From UBA4717 sp045580165 (GTDB lineage: Bacteria > Bacillota > Clostridia > Oscillospirales > CAG-272), in contig JAZNNG010000081.1 of assembly GCA_045580165.1 (NCBI GenBank), positions 46,759-110,758 on the forward strand: 64,000 nt of DNA. The letters are read 5' to 3'. Shown here one piece after another: positions 42,453-51,600 of the stretch (positions are counted from its first letter, which is position 1; every line of letters starts with the position of its first letter). Under the pieces are notes generated by a model. That model saw nothing but the letters and a program-made list of their open reading frames with translations, was not told where the DNA came from and did not search any database. The position numbers were made by a program, and so were the translations under genes.

Positions 42453-44915
42453 TTATTCGGTTACGATTCCGTCAACCTTTTTTATTTTAAGTCTTTCTAC
42501 TGCGTCCTCACGCATTTTGTACTTGAGTATCTTGCCTGCCGCGTTCATTGGGAACTCCTTAACGAAGTCAATATATCTCGGCACCTTATGCTTTGCCATA
42601 TGGTCAAGAACGTACTGCTTCATTTCGGCAACCGTCATTTCCTCGTTTTCCTTGAGGATGATGCAAGCCATAATTTCTTCGCCGTACTGCTCGTCGGGAA
42701 TACCTATTACCTGAACGTCGCGCACCTTGGGATGAGTATATATAAACTCCTCGATCTCCTTGGGGTAAATGTTTTCACCGCCGCGGATGATCATGTCCTT
42801 AAGTCTGCCCGTTATTTTGTAGTTACCGTCGGGAGTCTTGAGCGCGAGGTCTCCCGTGTGGAGCCAGCCGTCCTTATCTATTGCCGCAGCGGTAGCCTCG
42901 GGCATTTTGTAGTAGCCCTTCATTATGTTGTAGCCTCTTGCAACGAACTCGCCGGTTGTGTTATACGGAAGCTCGTCGCCAGTTTCGGGGTCTACTATCT
43001 TACATTCGATCTCGGGAAGCGCGCGTCCGACGGTGGTCACTCTGACCTCAACCGAATCGTCGGTGGTACTCATCGTACATCCGGGCGACGCCTCTGTCTG
43101 TCCGTAAACTATGGTGATCTCCTTCATATTCATCTTTTCGATCACCTGGTTCATTACCGCCTCGGGACAGGGTGAGCCTGCCATAATTCCCGTTCTCATA
43201 TACGAGAAGTCGGTGTTTTCAAAGTCGGGATGCTCAAGCATTGCTATAAACATCGTGGGAACTCCGTGGAATGCGGTTATCCTCTCTCGGTTAATGCAGG
43301 AGAGAGCCGACTTCGGTGAGAAGTACGGGAGAGGAAGCATCGTTCCGCCGTGCGTCACCGTCGCCATCATCGCAAGCACCATTCCGAAGCAATGGAACAT
43401 CGGCACCTGTATCATCATTCTGTCAGCGGTGGAGAGGTCCATTCTGTCGCCGATACACTTACCGTTGTTTACTACGTTGTAGTGGGTAAGCATTACGCCC
43501 TTGGGGAAGCCCGTGGTTCCCGACGTGTACTGCATATTGCAGACGTCGTTAACGTCGACTGCCGCCTCGTAGCGCATAAGCTCCTCTACGGGAACACCCT
43601 CGTGCTTGAGAAGCGCGTCCTCCCAGGTAAGACAGCCCTTCTGCTTAAAGCCGACCGTAATAATATTTCTGAGGAACGGAAGCTTCTTTGAGTGAAGCGG
43701 TGTTCCCTCCTTCGTGTTTTCAAGCTCGGGGCAAAGCTCAGCCATTATCTGCGAGTAATTGGAATCTCTGTAACCCTCTGTCATAATAAGCGTGTGGGTA
43801 TCAGACTGTCTGAGCAGGTATTCTGCCTCATGTATTTTGTATGCGGTGTTTACCGTTACGAGCACCGCACCTATCTTGGTCGTTGCCCAGAATGCGATGT
43901 ACCACTGAGGAACGTTGGTCGCCCACACCGCAACGTGGCTTCCCGGTCTTACACCGAGAGCGATAAGGCTTCTTGCAAACGTGTCAACGTCATCTCTGAA
44001 CTGAGAATATGTACGCGTGTAATCAAGCGTCGTATATTTGAACGCATACTGATCGGGGAATTCCTCGACCATCTTGTTGAGCACCTGCGAAAGAGTTTTC
44101 TCAACAAGCGCGTCCTTCTTCCAGACGTACTTTCCGTTTCCGCGCTTGTTTTCGTAAAGTGTCGATTTTTTTCTTGAAAAACTTTCAAATCTCGACATAT
44201 AGCTTACAAAGTGCGGGAAGATTATTTCGGGCTGATCGATCTCACGGTCCCACTCGGGATTCCATTCGATCGACACGAAGCCGTCATAATTTATGCTTCT
44301 GAGAGCCTCAACGAATTTTTCAATCGGGAGAGTACCCTCTCCGATAAGACTGTACTCATTCTCGCTTACCGAGTCCTTGATATGTATGTGCTTGATATAA
44401 GCACCGAGGTTCGTGACCGTCTTTTCGGGGGACTCGCCGTTTACTCTGTAAGGGTAATGCAGATCCCAGAGCGCCGCGATGTTATCGTTTGAATAAGATA
44501 TGAGCAGGTCGCGAAGCTTGTTTGTGTCAGCGTAGATTCCCGAGGTTTCAACAAGAAGCGTTACCTTGTTTTCCTCGGCAATAACAAGTGCCTTTTCAAA
44601 GAACTCTCTTACGCCCTCTTCTCCCGACGCCTTGAGTCTGACGTAGGGTACACCGAGAGATTTTGCCACGCTTATGCATTTGGCAAGCTCGGCAAACGCC
44701 TTTTCTCCGTCCGTTGATATGTCACTCGCCATATCTATGCAGGAAATCTTGATTTTATAATCGTAAAGCTTGTGATACACGCTCTTGATATCGGCATCGT
44801 CCATTTCGCTGACACCGTGCATCTCAAAGCCGTTGAATTTATAGTCCGCGGCGAATTCGAAGTAATCCGCCATCGTGTATCCGGACCAATGGTTTGTTGA
44901 AAAAGATAATTTCAT
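42453..44915 (-). CDS. fusion of a xylose-isomerase-like TIM barrel and an AMP-forming acyl-CoA ligase
   Basis: The protein has 820 residues. Residues 1-~255 form a sugar isomerase/epimerase (AP_endonuc_2) barrel with likely metal ligands Glu123, Asp151, His177 and Glu217. Residues ~265-820 form a complete acyl-activating enzyme: YTSGTTGFPKG (463-473, ATP), VPMFHCFGMVLA, VYGQTEASPG, GWLHTGDLA, ITGRLKDMIIRGGENIYP and the C-terminal lysine in NAAGKILKYKM. The ligase domain resembles medium- or short-chain fatty-acid:CoA ligases. There is no strong ribosome site before the ATG. In this operon it could activate branched short-chain acids for the oxidoreductase. Confidence 0.88.
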   Translation of the reverse strand: MKLSFSTNHWSGYTMADYFEFAADYKFNGFEMHGVSEMDDADIKSVYHKLYDYKIKISCIDMASDISTDGEKAFAELAKCISVAKSLGVPYVRLKASGEEGVREFFEKALVIAEENKVTLLVETSGIYADTNKLRDLLISYSNDNIAALWDLHYPYRVNGESPEKTVTNLGAYIKHIHIKDSVSENEYSLIGEGTLPIEKFVEALRSINYDGFVSIEWNPEWDREIDQPEIIFPHFVSYMSRFESFSRKKSTLYENKRGNGKYVWKKDALVEKTLSQVLNKMVEEFPDQYAFKYTTLDYTRTYSQFRDDVDTFARSLIALGVRPGSHVAVWATNVPQWYIAFWATTKIGAVLVTVNTAYKIHEAEYLLRQSDTHTLIMTEGYRDSNYSQIMAELCPELENTKEGTPLHSKKLPFLRNIITVGFKQKGCLTWEDALLKHEGVPVEELMRYEAAVDVNDVCNMQYTSGTTGFPKGVMLTHYNVVNNGKCIGDRMDLSTADRMMIQVPMFHCFGMVLAMMATVTHGGTMLPLPYFSPKSALSCINRERITAFHGVPTMFIAMLEHPDFENTDFSYMRTGIMAGSPCPEAVMNQVIEKMNMKEITIVYGQTEASPGCTMSTTDDSVEVRVTTVGRALPEIECKIVDPETGDELPYNTTGEFVARGYNIMKGYYKMPEATAAAIDKDGWLHTGDLALKTPDGNYKITGRLKDMIIRGGENIYPKEIEEFIYTHPKVRDVQVIGIPDEQYGEEIMACIILKENEEMTVAEMKQYVLDHMAKHKVPRYIDFVKEFPMNAAGKILKYKMREDAVERLKIKKVDGIVTE

Positions 44916-44966
44916 TTTTTATGCAGACCTGTGTAAAGGCTTCCTTTCTTGTGGAATTTCGTGTTT

Positions 44967-46367
44967 TCAGACCTGTTCCTCAAAGCAAAGCTTGTTTAGT
45001 GCGTTGATATACGCCTTGATGCTCGCTCCGATGATGTCGGTTGAAATTCCCTTACCCGAATAGGGCTTGCCGTTTTCTCTTATCTTTACTATACTCGAGC
45101 CGACCGCTTCTCTGCCCTCGGTTACCGACTGTATCTGGAAATCGTCAAGCTCGAAGTGGCGTCCCGTTATCTGCTCTATCGCAAGGAATGCCGCCGCAAC
45201 GGGACCGTCTCCGACACACACACCGGAAAGCACTTCTCCGTTCTTCTCAAGCTCGATGTGGGCAGTTGACGAGATCACGTTACTGCTGTTTATGAGATAG
45301 CTCTTGAGCTTATATGTCGCGGGAACCTGCATTGCAACGCTTGCCACTATAGCCTCAAGCTCCTTAGCGCCGACACTCTTGTTCTTGGATATCTTTTCAA
45401 ATTCCTCAAAGACCTTTGCCGTGTCCTCCTCGGAAAGTGTATATCCAAGACTTTCGACTGCCGCCTTTACGGTGGTCACGTCGTCGTTAGTACCAAGCTT
45501 GAAGTTCTCCTGAACACCGCTTACAACGCCGAGAGTGTTCTTTGCGCCAACACCGCGTGTCATTATTTTTATTTTGTCAACAGAACTGTCAAGCACCGAC
45601 ATATTTATAGACGTGCTTACACCGAGCGAATCTGCCTTTGCGCGGAAGATGTGAGCAATGGCGCTCAGACTCGGGTACTCCTCTGACAACGTGGACGTCT
45701 TTATCTGAGTTACTCCGTTTTTGATGCAGGATATAGTGCAAGCCGCCGCCATATGAAGACTGTCGGAGCATTCAACGCCAAGCGTTACTTCCTTGACCTC
45801 GGGAACTGCCTCAAAAACGTTTTCAATAAACTTACCGAATTCGGTAGGCATCATCTCTCCGGACGAATCGCAGAGGGTTACTGTTCCTGCGCCCGCGCCA
45901 ACTGCAACGCGTACTGCCTTATAAAGCATTTCGTGCTCTGCGCGTGTAGCGTCGAGCAAGGACACCTCAACGTCCTCGCAAAGCTCTCTTGCTCGCTTTA
46001 CGGTTGCCTCGAGCGCTTCGAGAAGCGCCGCGGGCTTTAAGTGGTGTATGTATTCCATCTGTACCGTGGAAACGGATGCCATAACGTGAAGTCTCGGATG
46101 CTTTGCTTCCTTGATGGCATTATAGGTTTCCTCTACCGAATCGGCGCTTAGTCCGACAGGGCACGAAAGAACACTGTTCTTTATAAGAGACGCCGCCGAG
46201 TGAAGGAAAAGAATATCGCTTCTTCCCTTTGTTATCGGAGCAGTTTCTATGACGTTCACGTTTAGCTTGTCAAGTATACCCGCAACCTCAATTTTCTCCT
46301 TGAAGCTGAGCGAATAGCCCTTGCCCTCTTCACGCAACGTAATTTCGGAAATACCAATTCCAGTCAT
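44967..46367 (-). CDS. LeuA-like protein with degenerate catalytic domain and LeuA dimer/allosteric domain
   Basis: The 466-residue protein aligns with 2-isopropylmalate synthase along its length: TIM barrel about 1-280 and LeuA regulatory domain about 350-460 (LKSYLINSSNVISSTAHIEL, GVCVGDGPVAAAFLAIEQIT, SGKGISTDIIGASIKAYINAL). The catalytic motifs are altered: RDGEQ is REEGK, the HxHDD metal site reads ECSDS, and GNCSLEE reads EYPSLSA. It probably cannot bind the metal ion or condense acetyl-CoA. A leucine-sensing or scaffold role is an inference from the retained C-terminal domain and its operon. Confidence 0.8.
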   Translation of the reverse strand: MTGIGISEITLREEGKGYSLSFKEKIEVAGILDKLNVNVIETAPITKGRSDILFLHSAASLIKNSVLSCPVGLSADSVEETYNAIKEAKHPRLHVMASVSTVQMEYIHHLKPAALLEALEATVKRARELCEDVEVSLLDATRAEHEMLYKAVRVAVGAGAGTVTLCDSSGEMMPTEFGKFIENVFEAVPEVKEVTLGVECSDSLHMAAACTISCIKNGVTQIKTSTLSEEYPSLSAIAHIFRAKADSLGVSTSINMSVLDSSVDKIKIMTRGVGAKNTLGVVSGVQENFKLGTNDDVTTVKAAVESLGYTLSEEDTAKVFEEFEKISKNKSVGAKELEAIVASVAMQVPATYKLKSYLINSSNVISSTAHIELEKNGEVLSGVCVGDGPVAAAFLAIEQITGRHFELDDFQIQSVTEGREAVGSSIVKIRENGKPYSGKGISTDIIGASIKAYINALNKLCFEEQV

Positions 46368-46462
46368 AATTCATACCTCTCTGACCAAGCGTTAAAATAA
46401 AACGACAGCTCTGCCTCAAAAAAGCAAAACTGTCAAACAAATCATTTCGTTAGTTTACTGTT

Positions 46463-46696
46463 TTAGTTTGCCTTTTTTGACTGCATATTCATACGCATAA
46501 TAATTATGCCCGAAATAATTATCGCAGCAATAATATCAATGCGAAATATAATAATTAGCGCAAGGCATAGTAAAACAGACACTGCCAAAGCGGCAATGTC
46601 TGAAAAGTTAACAGTATTGAACAGAGCACGAAAACAAGACGCAACACGATTTGCATCCATTGATGTACTATTATCCGTTGTCTTACAGAAAAACAT
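46463..46696 (-). CDS. small hydrophobic membrane protein, unknown
   Basis: The 77-residue protein has two adjacent hydrophobic stretches (about 33-50 and 53-67) and a polar start and tail. I recognise no family. It is supported by a GGAGG site 10 nt before the ATG and by a near-perfect promoter about 30 bp further upstream. It is the first gene of the leftward branched-chain operon, 95 bp ahead of the LeuA-like gene. Confidence 0.6.
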   Translation of the reverse strand: MFFCKTTDNSTSMDANRVASCFRALFNTVNFSDIAALAVSVLLCLALIIIFRIDIIAAIIISGIIIMRMNMQSKKAN

Positions 46697-46724
46697 CGCT
46701 TTCGTCCTCCGTTAATTTTAAAAA

Positions 46725-46753
46725 ATTATACCACAAAAACCGCAGTTTGTCAA
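46725..46753 (-). promoter_or_regulatory. promoter of the branched-chain operon
   Basis: On the minus strand perfect TTGACA (46748-46753) and perfect TATAAT (46725-46730) are 17 bp apart. No T-box leader or riboswitch is visible between it and the first gene. Confidence 0.85.
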
Positions 46754-46878
46754 CAAAAAACAGCGATTATTTCAAATTTATACTAATTTTCCAAATGGTT
46801 TTGTCCGTGATACATACCGTACTGTCAATTTTGACAATTCAAGTGTATAAATATGCAAAATATCGATAAAAAAGACAC

Positions 46879-46909
46879 AACCGACGGGGCTTATTTTGCC
46901 CCGTCGGTT
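46879..46909 (-). terminator. intrinsic terminator of the purine operon
   Basis: A 12-bp perfect GC-rich stem (46879-46890 with 46898-46909) with a 7-nt loop lies 16 bp past the fhs stop, with T-rich sequence shortly after on the minus strand. Confidence 0.85.
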
Positions 46910-46924
46910 AATGCTTTTAATATA

Positions 46925-48601
46925 TTAGAACAAGCCGGAGATCTTACCGTTTTCGTCAACGTCGATCTTCTCTGCCGCAGGGGACTTGGGAAGTCCGGGC
47001 ATTGTGAGAATATCTCCCGTAAGAACTACGATAAAGCCTGCACCTGCGGAAATCTTTACGTTCTTGATAGTTACCGTAAAGCCTTCGGGTGCGCCGAGCT
47101 TTGTGGGATCGTCCGAGAAGCTGTACTGTGTCTTTGCGATACATACGGGGCATTTATCAAATCCAAGCTCTGTGAGCTTTTCGATCTGCTTCTTTGCCGC
47201 AGGCATAACGGTAATACCGTCGCCGCCGTAAACCTTCTTAACTACCGCTTCGATCTTTTCTTCGATGGTAGAGTCAAGCTCGTAGGAGAAGGTGAAGTCG
47301 CCCTGTTCTTCTTCACAGAGGCGTACCACCTCACGCGCAAGCTCCTCGCCGCCGCGACCGCCGTCTGCCCATACTGTCGAGAGAACGGTATTTACTCCGA
47401 GCTCACGGCACTTCTTGATAATGAAGTCGATCTCGGCGTCGGTGTCTGTCGGGAAGCGGTTAACTGCTACTACACAGGGAAGCTTATATACGTTCTTGAT
47501 ATTGGAAACGTGGCGGAGAAGGTTCGGGATACCCTTTTCAAGCGCGGGAATATCCTCTGTGCCAAGCTCTGTCTTCGCTCTGCCGCCGTGCATCTTGAGT
47601 GCTCTTACCGTTGCAACCACTACAACTGCGTCGGGGGTAAGACCTGCCATACGGCACTTGATGTCGAGGAACTTCTCTGCTCCGAGGTCTGCGCCGAAGC
47701 CTGCCTCGGTTACGGTGTAGTCGCCCATCTTCATAGCCATCTTGGTTGCCATTACGGAGTTACAACCGTGAGCAATGTTAGCGAAGGGTCCGCCGTGAAC
47801 GAATGCGGGTGTTCCCTCAAGAGTCTGAACAAGGTTAGGCTTGAGAGCGTCCTTGAGGAGCGCGGTCATTGCGCCTGCCGCCTTGAGCTCACCGCAGGTT
47901 ACGGGCTTATCGTCATAAGTGTATCCGACGATAATTCTCGAAAGTCTTTCCTTGAGGTCTGTTATCGAGCTTGAGAGGCAAAGAACTGCCATAATTTCGC
48001 TCGCAACGGTTATATCAAAGCCATCCTCACGCGGAACGCCGTTTGCCTTGCCGCCCATACCGTCTACAATAAAGCGGAGCTGACGGTCATTCATATCAAC
48101 GCAACGCTTCCATGTGATTCTGCGAACGTCGATTCCAAGCGAGTTGCCCTGCTGAATGTGGTTATCGAGCATAGCTGCGAGAAGGTTGTTAGCCGCGCCT
48201 ATTGCGTGGAAGTCGCCTGTGAAGTGAAGGTTGATGTCTTCCATAGGTACTACCTGAGCGTATCCGCCGCCGGCAGCACCTCCCTTAACGCCAAACACGG
48301 GTCCGAGCGAGGGCTCACGGAGGGCTACGGTAACGTCCTTACCGATTCTCTTAAGACCGTCTGCAAGACCGATGGTAGTCGTGGTCTTTCCTTCTCCCGC
48401 GGGAGTAGGGGTGATAGCAGTAACGAGGATGAGCTTTCCGTCCTTCTTATCCGTTTCGTTAAGAAGTGAAAGGTCTACCTTTGCCTTGTAGTTGCCGTAC
48501 TGCTCAATGTACTTGAGGTGAACGTGAGCGCGCTTTGCGATCTCGTTGATGTGCTCCATTTTGCACTGCTGTGCTATTTCAATATCGCTCAAATATGCCA
48601 T
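46925..48601 (-). CDS. fhs: formate--tetrahydrofolate ligase
   Basis: The 558-residue protein is of normal length. TPTPAGEGKTTTTIGLADGL is the ATP loop, followed by REPSLGPVFGVKGGAAGGGYAQVVPMEDINLHFTGD, NNLLAAMLDNH and FVHGGPFANIAHGCNSV. It makes 10-formyl-THF from formate, THF and ATP, supplying the two formyl transfers of purine synthesis (PurN and AICAR transformylase). It is the last gene of the purine operon, 15 bp after purL. Confidence 0.97.
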   Translation of the reverse strand: MAYLSDIEIAQQCKMEHINEIAKRAHVHLKYIEQYGNYKAKVDLSLLNETDKKDGKLILVTAITPTPAGEGKTTTTIGLADGLKRIGKDVTVALREPSLGPVFGVKGGAAGGGYAQVVPMEDINLHFTGDFHAIGAANNLLAAMLDNHIQQGNSLGIDVRRITWKRCVDMNDRQLRFIVDGMGGKANGVPREDGFDITVASEIMAVLCLSSSITDLKERLSRIIVGYTYDDKPVTCGELKAAGAMTALLKDALKPNLVQTLEGTPAFVHGGPFANIAHGCNSVMATKMAMKMGDYTVTEAGFGADLGAEKFLDIKCRMAGLTPDAVVVVATVRALKMHGGRAKTELGTEDIPALEKGIPNLLRHVSNIKNVYKLPCVVAVNRFPTDTDAEIDFIIKKCRELGVNTVLSTVWADGGRGGEELAREVVRLCEEEQGDFTFSYELDSTIEEKIEAVVKKVYGGDGITVMPAAKKQIEKLTELGFDKCPVCIAKTQYSFSDDPTKLGAPEGFTVTIKNVKISAGAGFIVVLTGDILTMPGLPKSPAAEKIDVDENGKISGLF

Positions 48602-48616
48602 TTATATAACCCTCTC

Positions 48617-51600
48617 TTACTTAAAATACTTAACTGCCGACTCAAACATACGGATATCGTAGTTTCCGGGAACGTTCTTGTAAAGTCCGGAGCCTATACG
48701 CTCGCTATGTCCCATCTTACCGAATACTCTGCCGTCAGGAGATGTGATGCCCTCTATCGCAAACATTGAGTCGTTGGGATTGAAGCGTATATCGTCGGTT
48801 GCGTTGCCGTCAAAGTCAACGTACTGAGTTGCGATCTGTCCGTTTTCGGCAAGCTTTTTGATGAGAGCCTCGTCAGCGAGGAATCTTCCCTCTCCGTGCG
48901 AGATAGCAACGGTATAAACGTCACCGACCTCACAGGATGCAAGCCACGGGGACTTGGTGGATGCGATTCTTGTTCTTACGAGCTTTGACTGGTGTCTGCC
49001 TATTGTGTTAAAGGTAAGCGTCGGGCAGGTCTCGTCTGTGTCGATAATCTTTCCGTAAGGAACAAGTCCGAGCTTGATAAGAGCCTGGAAGCCGTTACAG
49101 ATACCGCACATAAGACCGTCGCGCTTGTCAAGAAGCTCGGTAACGCCTTCTTTTATTGCCGAGTTTCTGAAGAATGCGGTGATGAACTTACCCGAGCCGT
49201 CGGGCTCGTCGCCGCCCGAGAAGCCTCCGGGAACGAATATCATCTGTGACGTTGAAAGCTCCTTAGCAAAGCCTTCAACACTTCTTGCAATTCCGTCACT
49301 GGTAAGGTTGTTGATTACAAAAATCTTTGCTTCAGCGCCCGCATCTCTTACCGCCTTAGCCGAATCAAACTCACAGTTTGTTCCGGGGAATACGGGGATG
49401 AGCACCTTAGGTCTTGCGACCTTTACTGCGGGAGCAAGAGTCTTTTCGCTCTTATATGAGAAGTTTTCGTACGTTTTGTTGGTATCCTTTTCAAGGCAGG
49501 GGAATACGCCTTCAAGCTTGGTTTCGTAAAGCTTTTCAAGCTCGCACGCGCAAACCGCTTCGCCTGCGTATGCGATCTTACCGTCTGCGGTGAAATAACC
49601 TACGGTCTCACCGTCGAAATCTGCGTCAACCTCGAGGAGGAACGAGCCGTAAGAATAGCCGAAGATATCGTCGAGCGTCATCGCCTTGTCAAATTCGAAG
49701 CCGAGTCCGTTACCGATACACATTTTATAAACTGCTTCAGCTATACCGCCGAACGTGGGTGTGTACGCGGAATATACCTTACCTGCACGCATAAGCGCAG
49801 TCACCTTGTTAAAGGCTTCGATAAGCGACCTTGCAACGGGGAGCTTGTCATCTGCGTATTCGGGAGAGATCTTAACAAGCTTATGTCCTGCCGCCTTTGC
49901 GTCATTAGTGATGACCTCGTCGGTCTTACCCGTTGTTATTGCAAACGAAACGAGTGTGGGGGGAACGTCGAGAGTTTCAAACGAGCCACTCATCGAGTCC
50001 TTACCGCCTATCGCGCCGATGCCGAGCTCAACCTGAGCACGGAATGCACCGAGGAGTGCCGAGAAGGGCTTGCCCCATCTCTTACCGTCACGTCCGGGCT
50101 TTTCAAAGTATTCCTGGAAGGTGAGGTAAACGTCCTCGTAGGAAGCACCTGCCGCAACAAGCTTTGCCGCGCTCTCCACAACTGCAAGATACGCGCTGTG
50201 GTAGGGCGACTTTTCTGCAATATAGGGGTTATATCCCCAAGCCATAAACGAGCAGGTGTCGGTGTGCTTCTCTTCAACCGAAACCTTATGTACCATAGCC
50301 TGAATAGGTGTTTTCTGGTTCTTTCCGCCGAACGGCATAAGAACTGTGCCTGCGCCGATGGTGGAGTCAAATCTTTCAGAAAGACCGCGCTTTGAGCATA
50401 CGTTGAGATCACCTACAAGCGCCTTGAAGCCGTCGGTGAAGCTCTTAACGGGAGCCTTATTATAATCCTCGGTCTTTGCGGGAGTAATGTCTATATGCTT
50501 TTCCGCACCGTTGGAGTTCAAGAACTCACGCGAGATATCAACGATGGTCTTACCGTTCCAATGCATACGGAGTCTGGGCTCTGCGGTAACTTTAGCTACC
50601 ACTGTCGCCTCAAGGTTCTCGCTATCCGCAAGAGCCATAAATCTTTCAACGTTTTCTTTTTCTATAACAACAGCCATTCTTTCCTGAGACTCGCTTATAG
50701 CAAGCTCTGTACCGTCAAGACCGTCGTACTTCTTGGGCACCTTATTGAGGTCTATTTCAAGTCCGTCGGCAAGCTCACCGATAGCAACGGACACACCGCC
50801 TGCTCCGAAGTCGTTACATCTCTTTATCATCCTGCACGCTTCGGGGTTTCTGAAAAGTCGCTGAAGCTTTCTTTCCTCGGGAGCGTTACCCTTCTGTACC
50901 TCTGCGCCGCAGGTCTCAACGGAGTGAGAATCGTGCGCCTTTGAGGAGCCTGTTGCACCGCCGATACCGTCGCGTCCCGTACGTCCGCCGAGAAGAATTA
51001 CAACGTCGCCGTCCTCGGGGCACTCACGGCGAACATTCGCCGCAGGAGCTGCCGCAACAACCGCGCCTATTTCCATTCTCTTAGCCGCGTATCCGGGATG
51101 ATAAAGCTCGTCTACCATACCAGTTGCAAGACCAATCTGGTTACCGTAGGACGAGTAACCTGCCGCCGCAGTCTGAACGATGGTTCTCTGCGAAAGCTTA
51201 CCCTTTATAGTTTCGGATACGGGAACCGTGGGGTCAGCCGCGCCCGTTACTCTCATTGCCGCGTAAACGTAAGAGCGTCCCGAAAGCGGGTCACGAATAG
51301 CACCGCCGATACAGGTTGCCGCGCCACCGAAGGGCTCGATCTCTGTGGGGTGGTTATGCGTTTCGTTCTTGAAGAGGAGAAGCCACGGCTCGCGCTTACC
51401 GTCTATCTCAACCTCCATCTTAACGGTACAAGCATTTATTTCCTCGGACTCGTCAAGCTTCTGAAGCTGTCCTGTCTTCTTGAGATATTTAGCAGCAAGA
51501 GTACCGATATCCATAAGGTTCTGTGGCTTTGTTCTGCCGAGCTTTTCTCTTGTTGCAAGGTATTCCTTGTAAGTTTTTTCAAGAAGCTCGTCCTCAAACT

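Noticed and set aside
46506..46715. 69-codon plus-strand frame overlapping the small membrane protein
   Set aside because: It has no ribosome site, while the minus-strand frame has GGAGG and a near-perfect promoter.
46697..46760. T-box or leucine leader before the branched-chain operon
   Set aside because: Only about 30 nt separate the -10 from the first start codon, too short for a T-box, and there is no run of Leu, Ile or Val codons.
46853..47974. 373-codon open frame on the plus strand
   Set aside because: Antisense to fhs; no family features and it begins in the terminator region.
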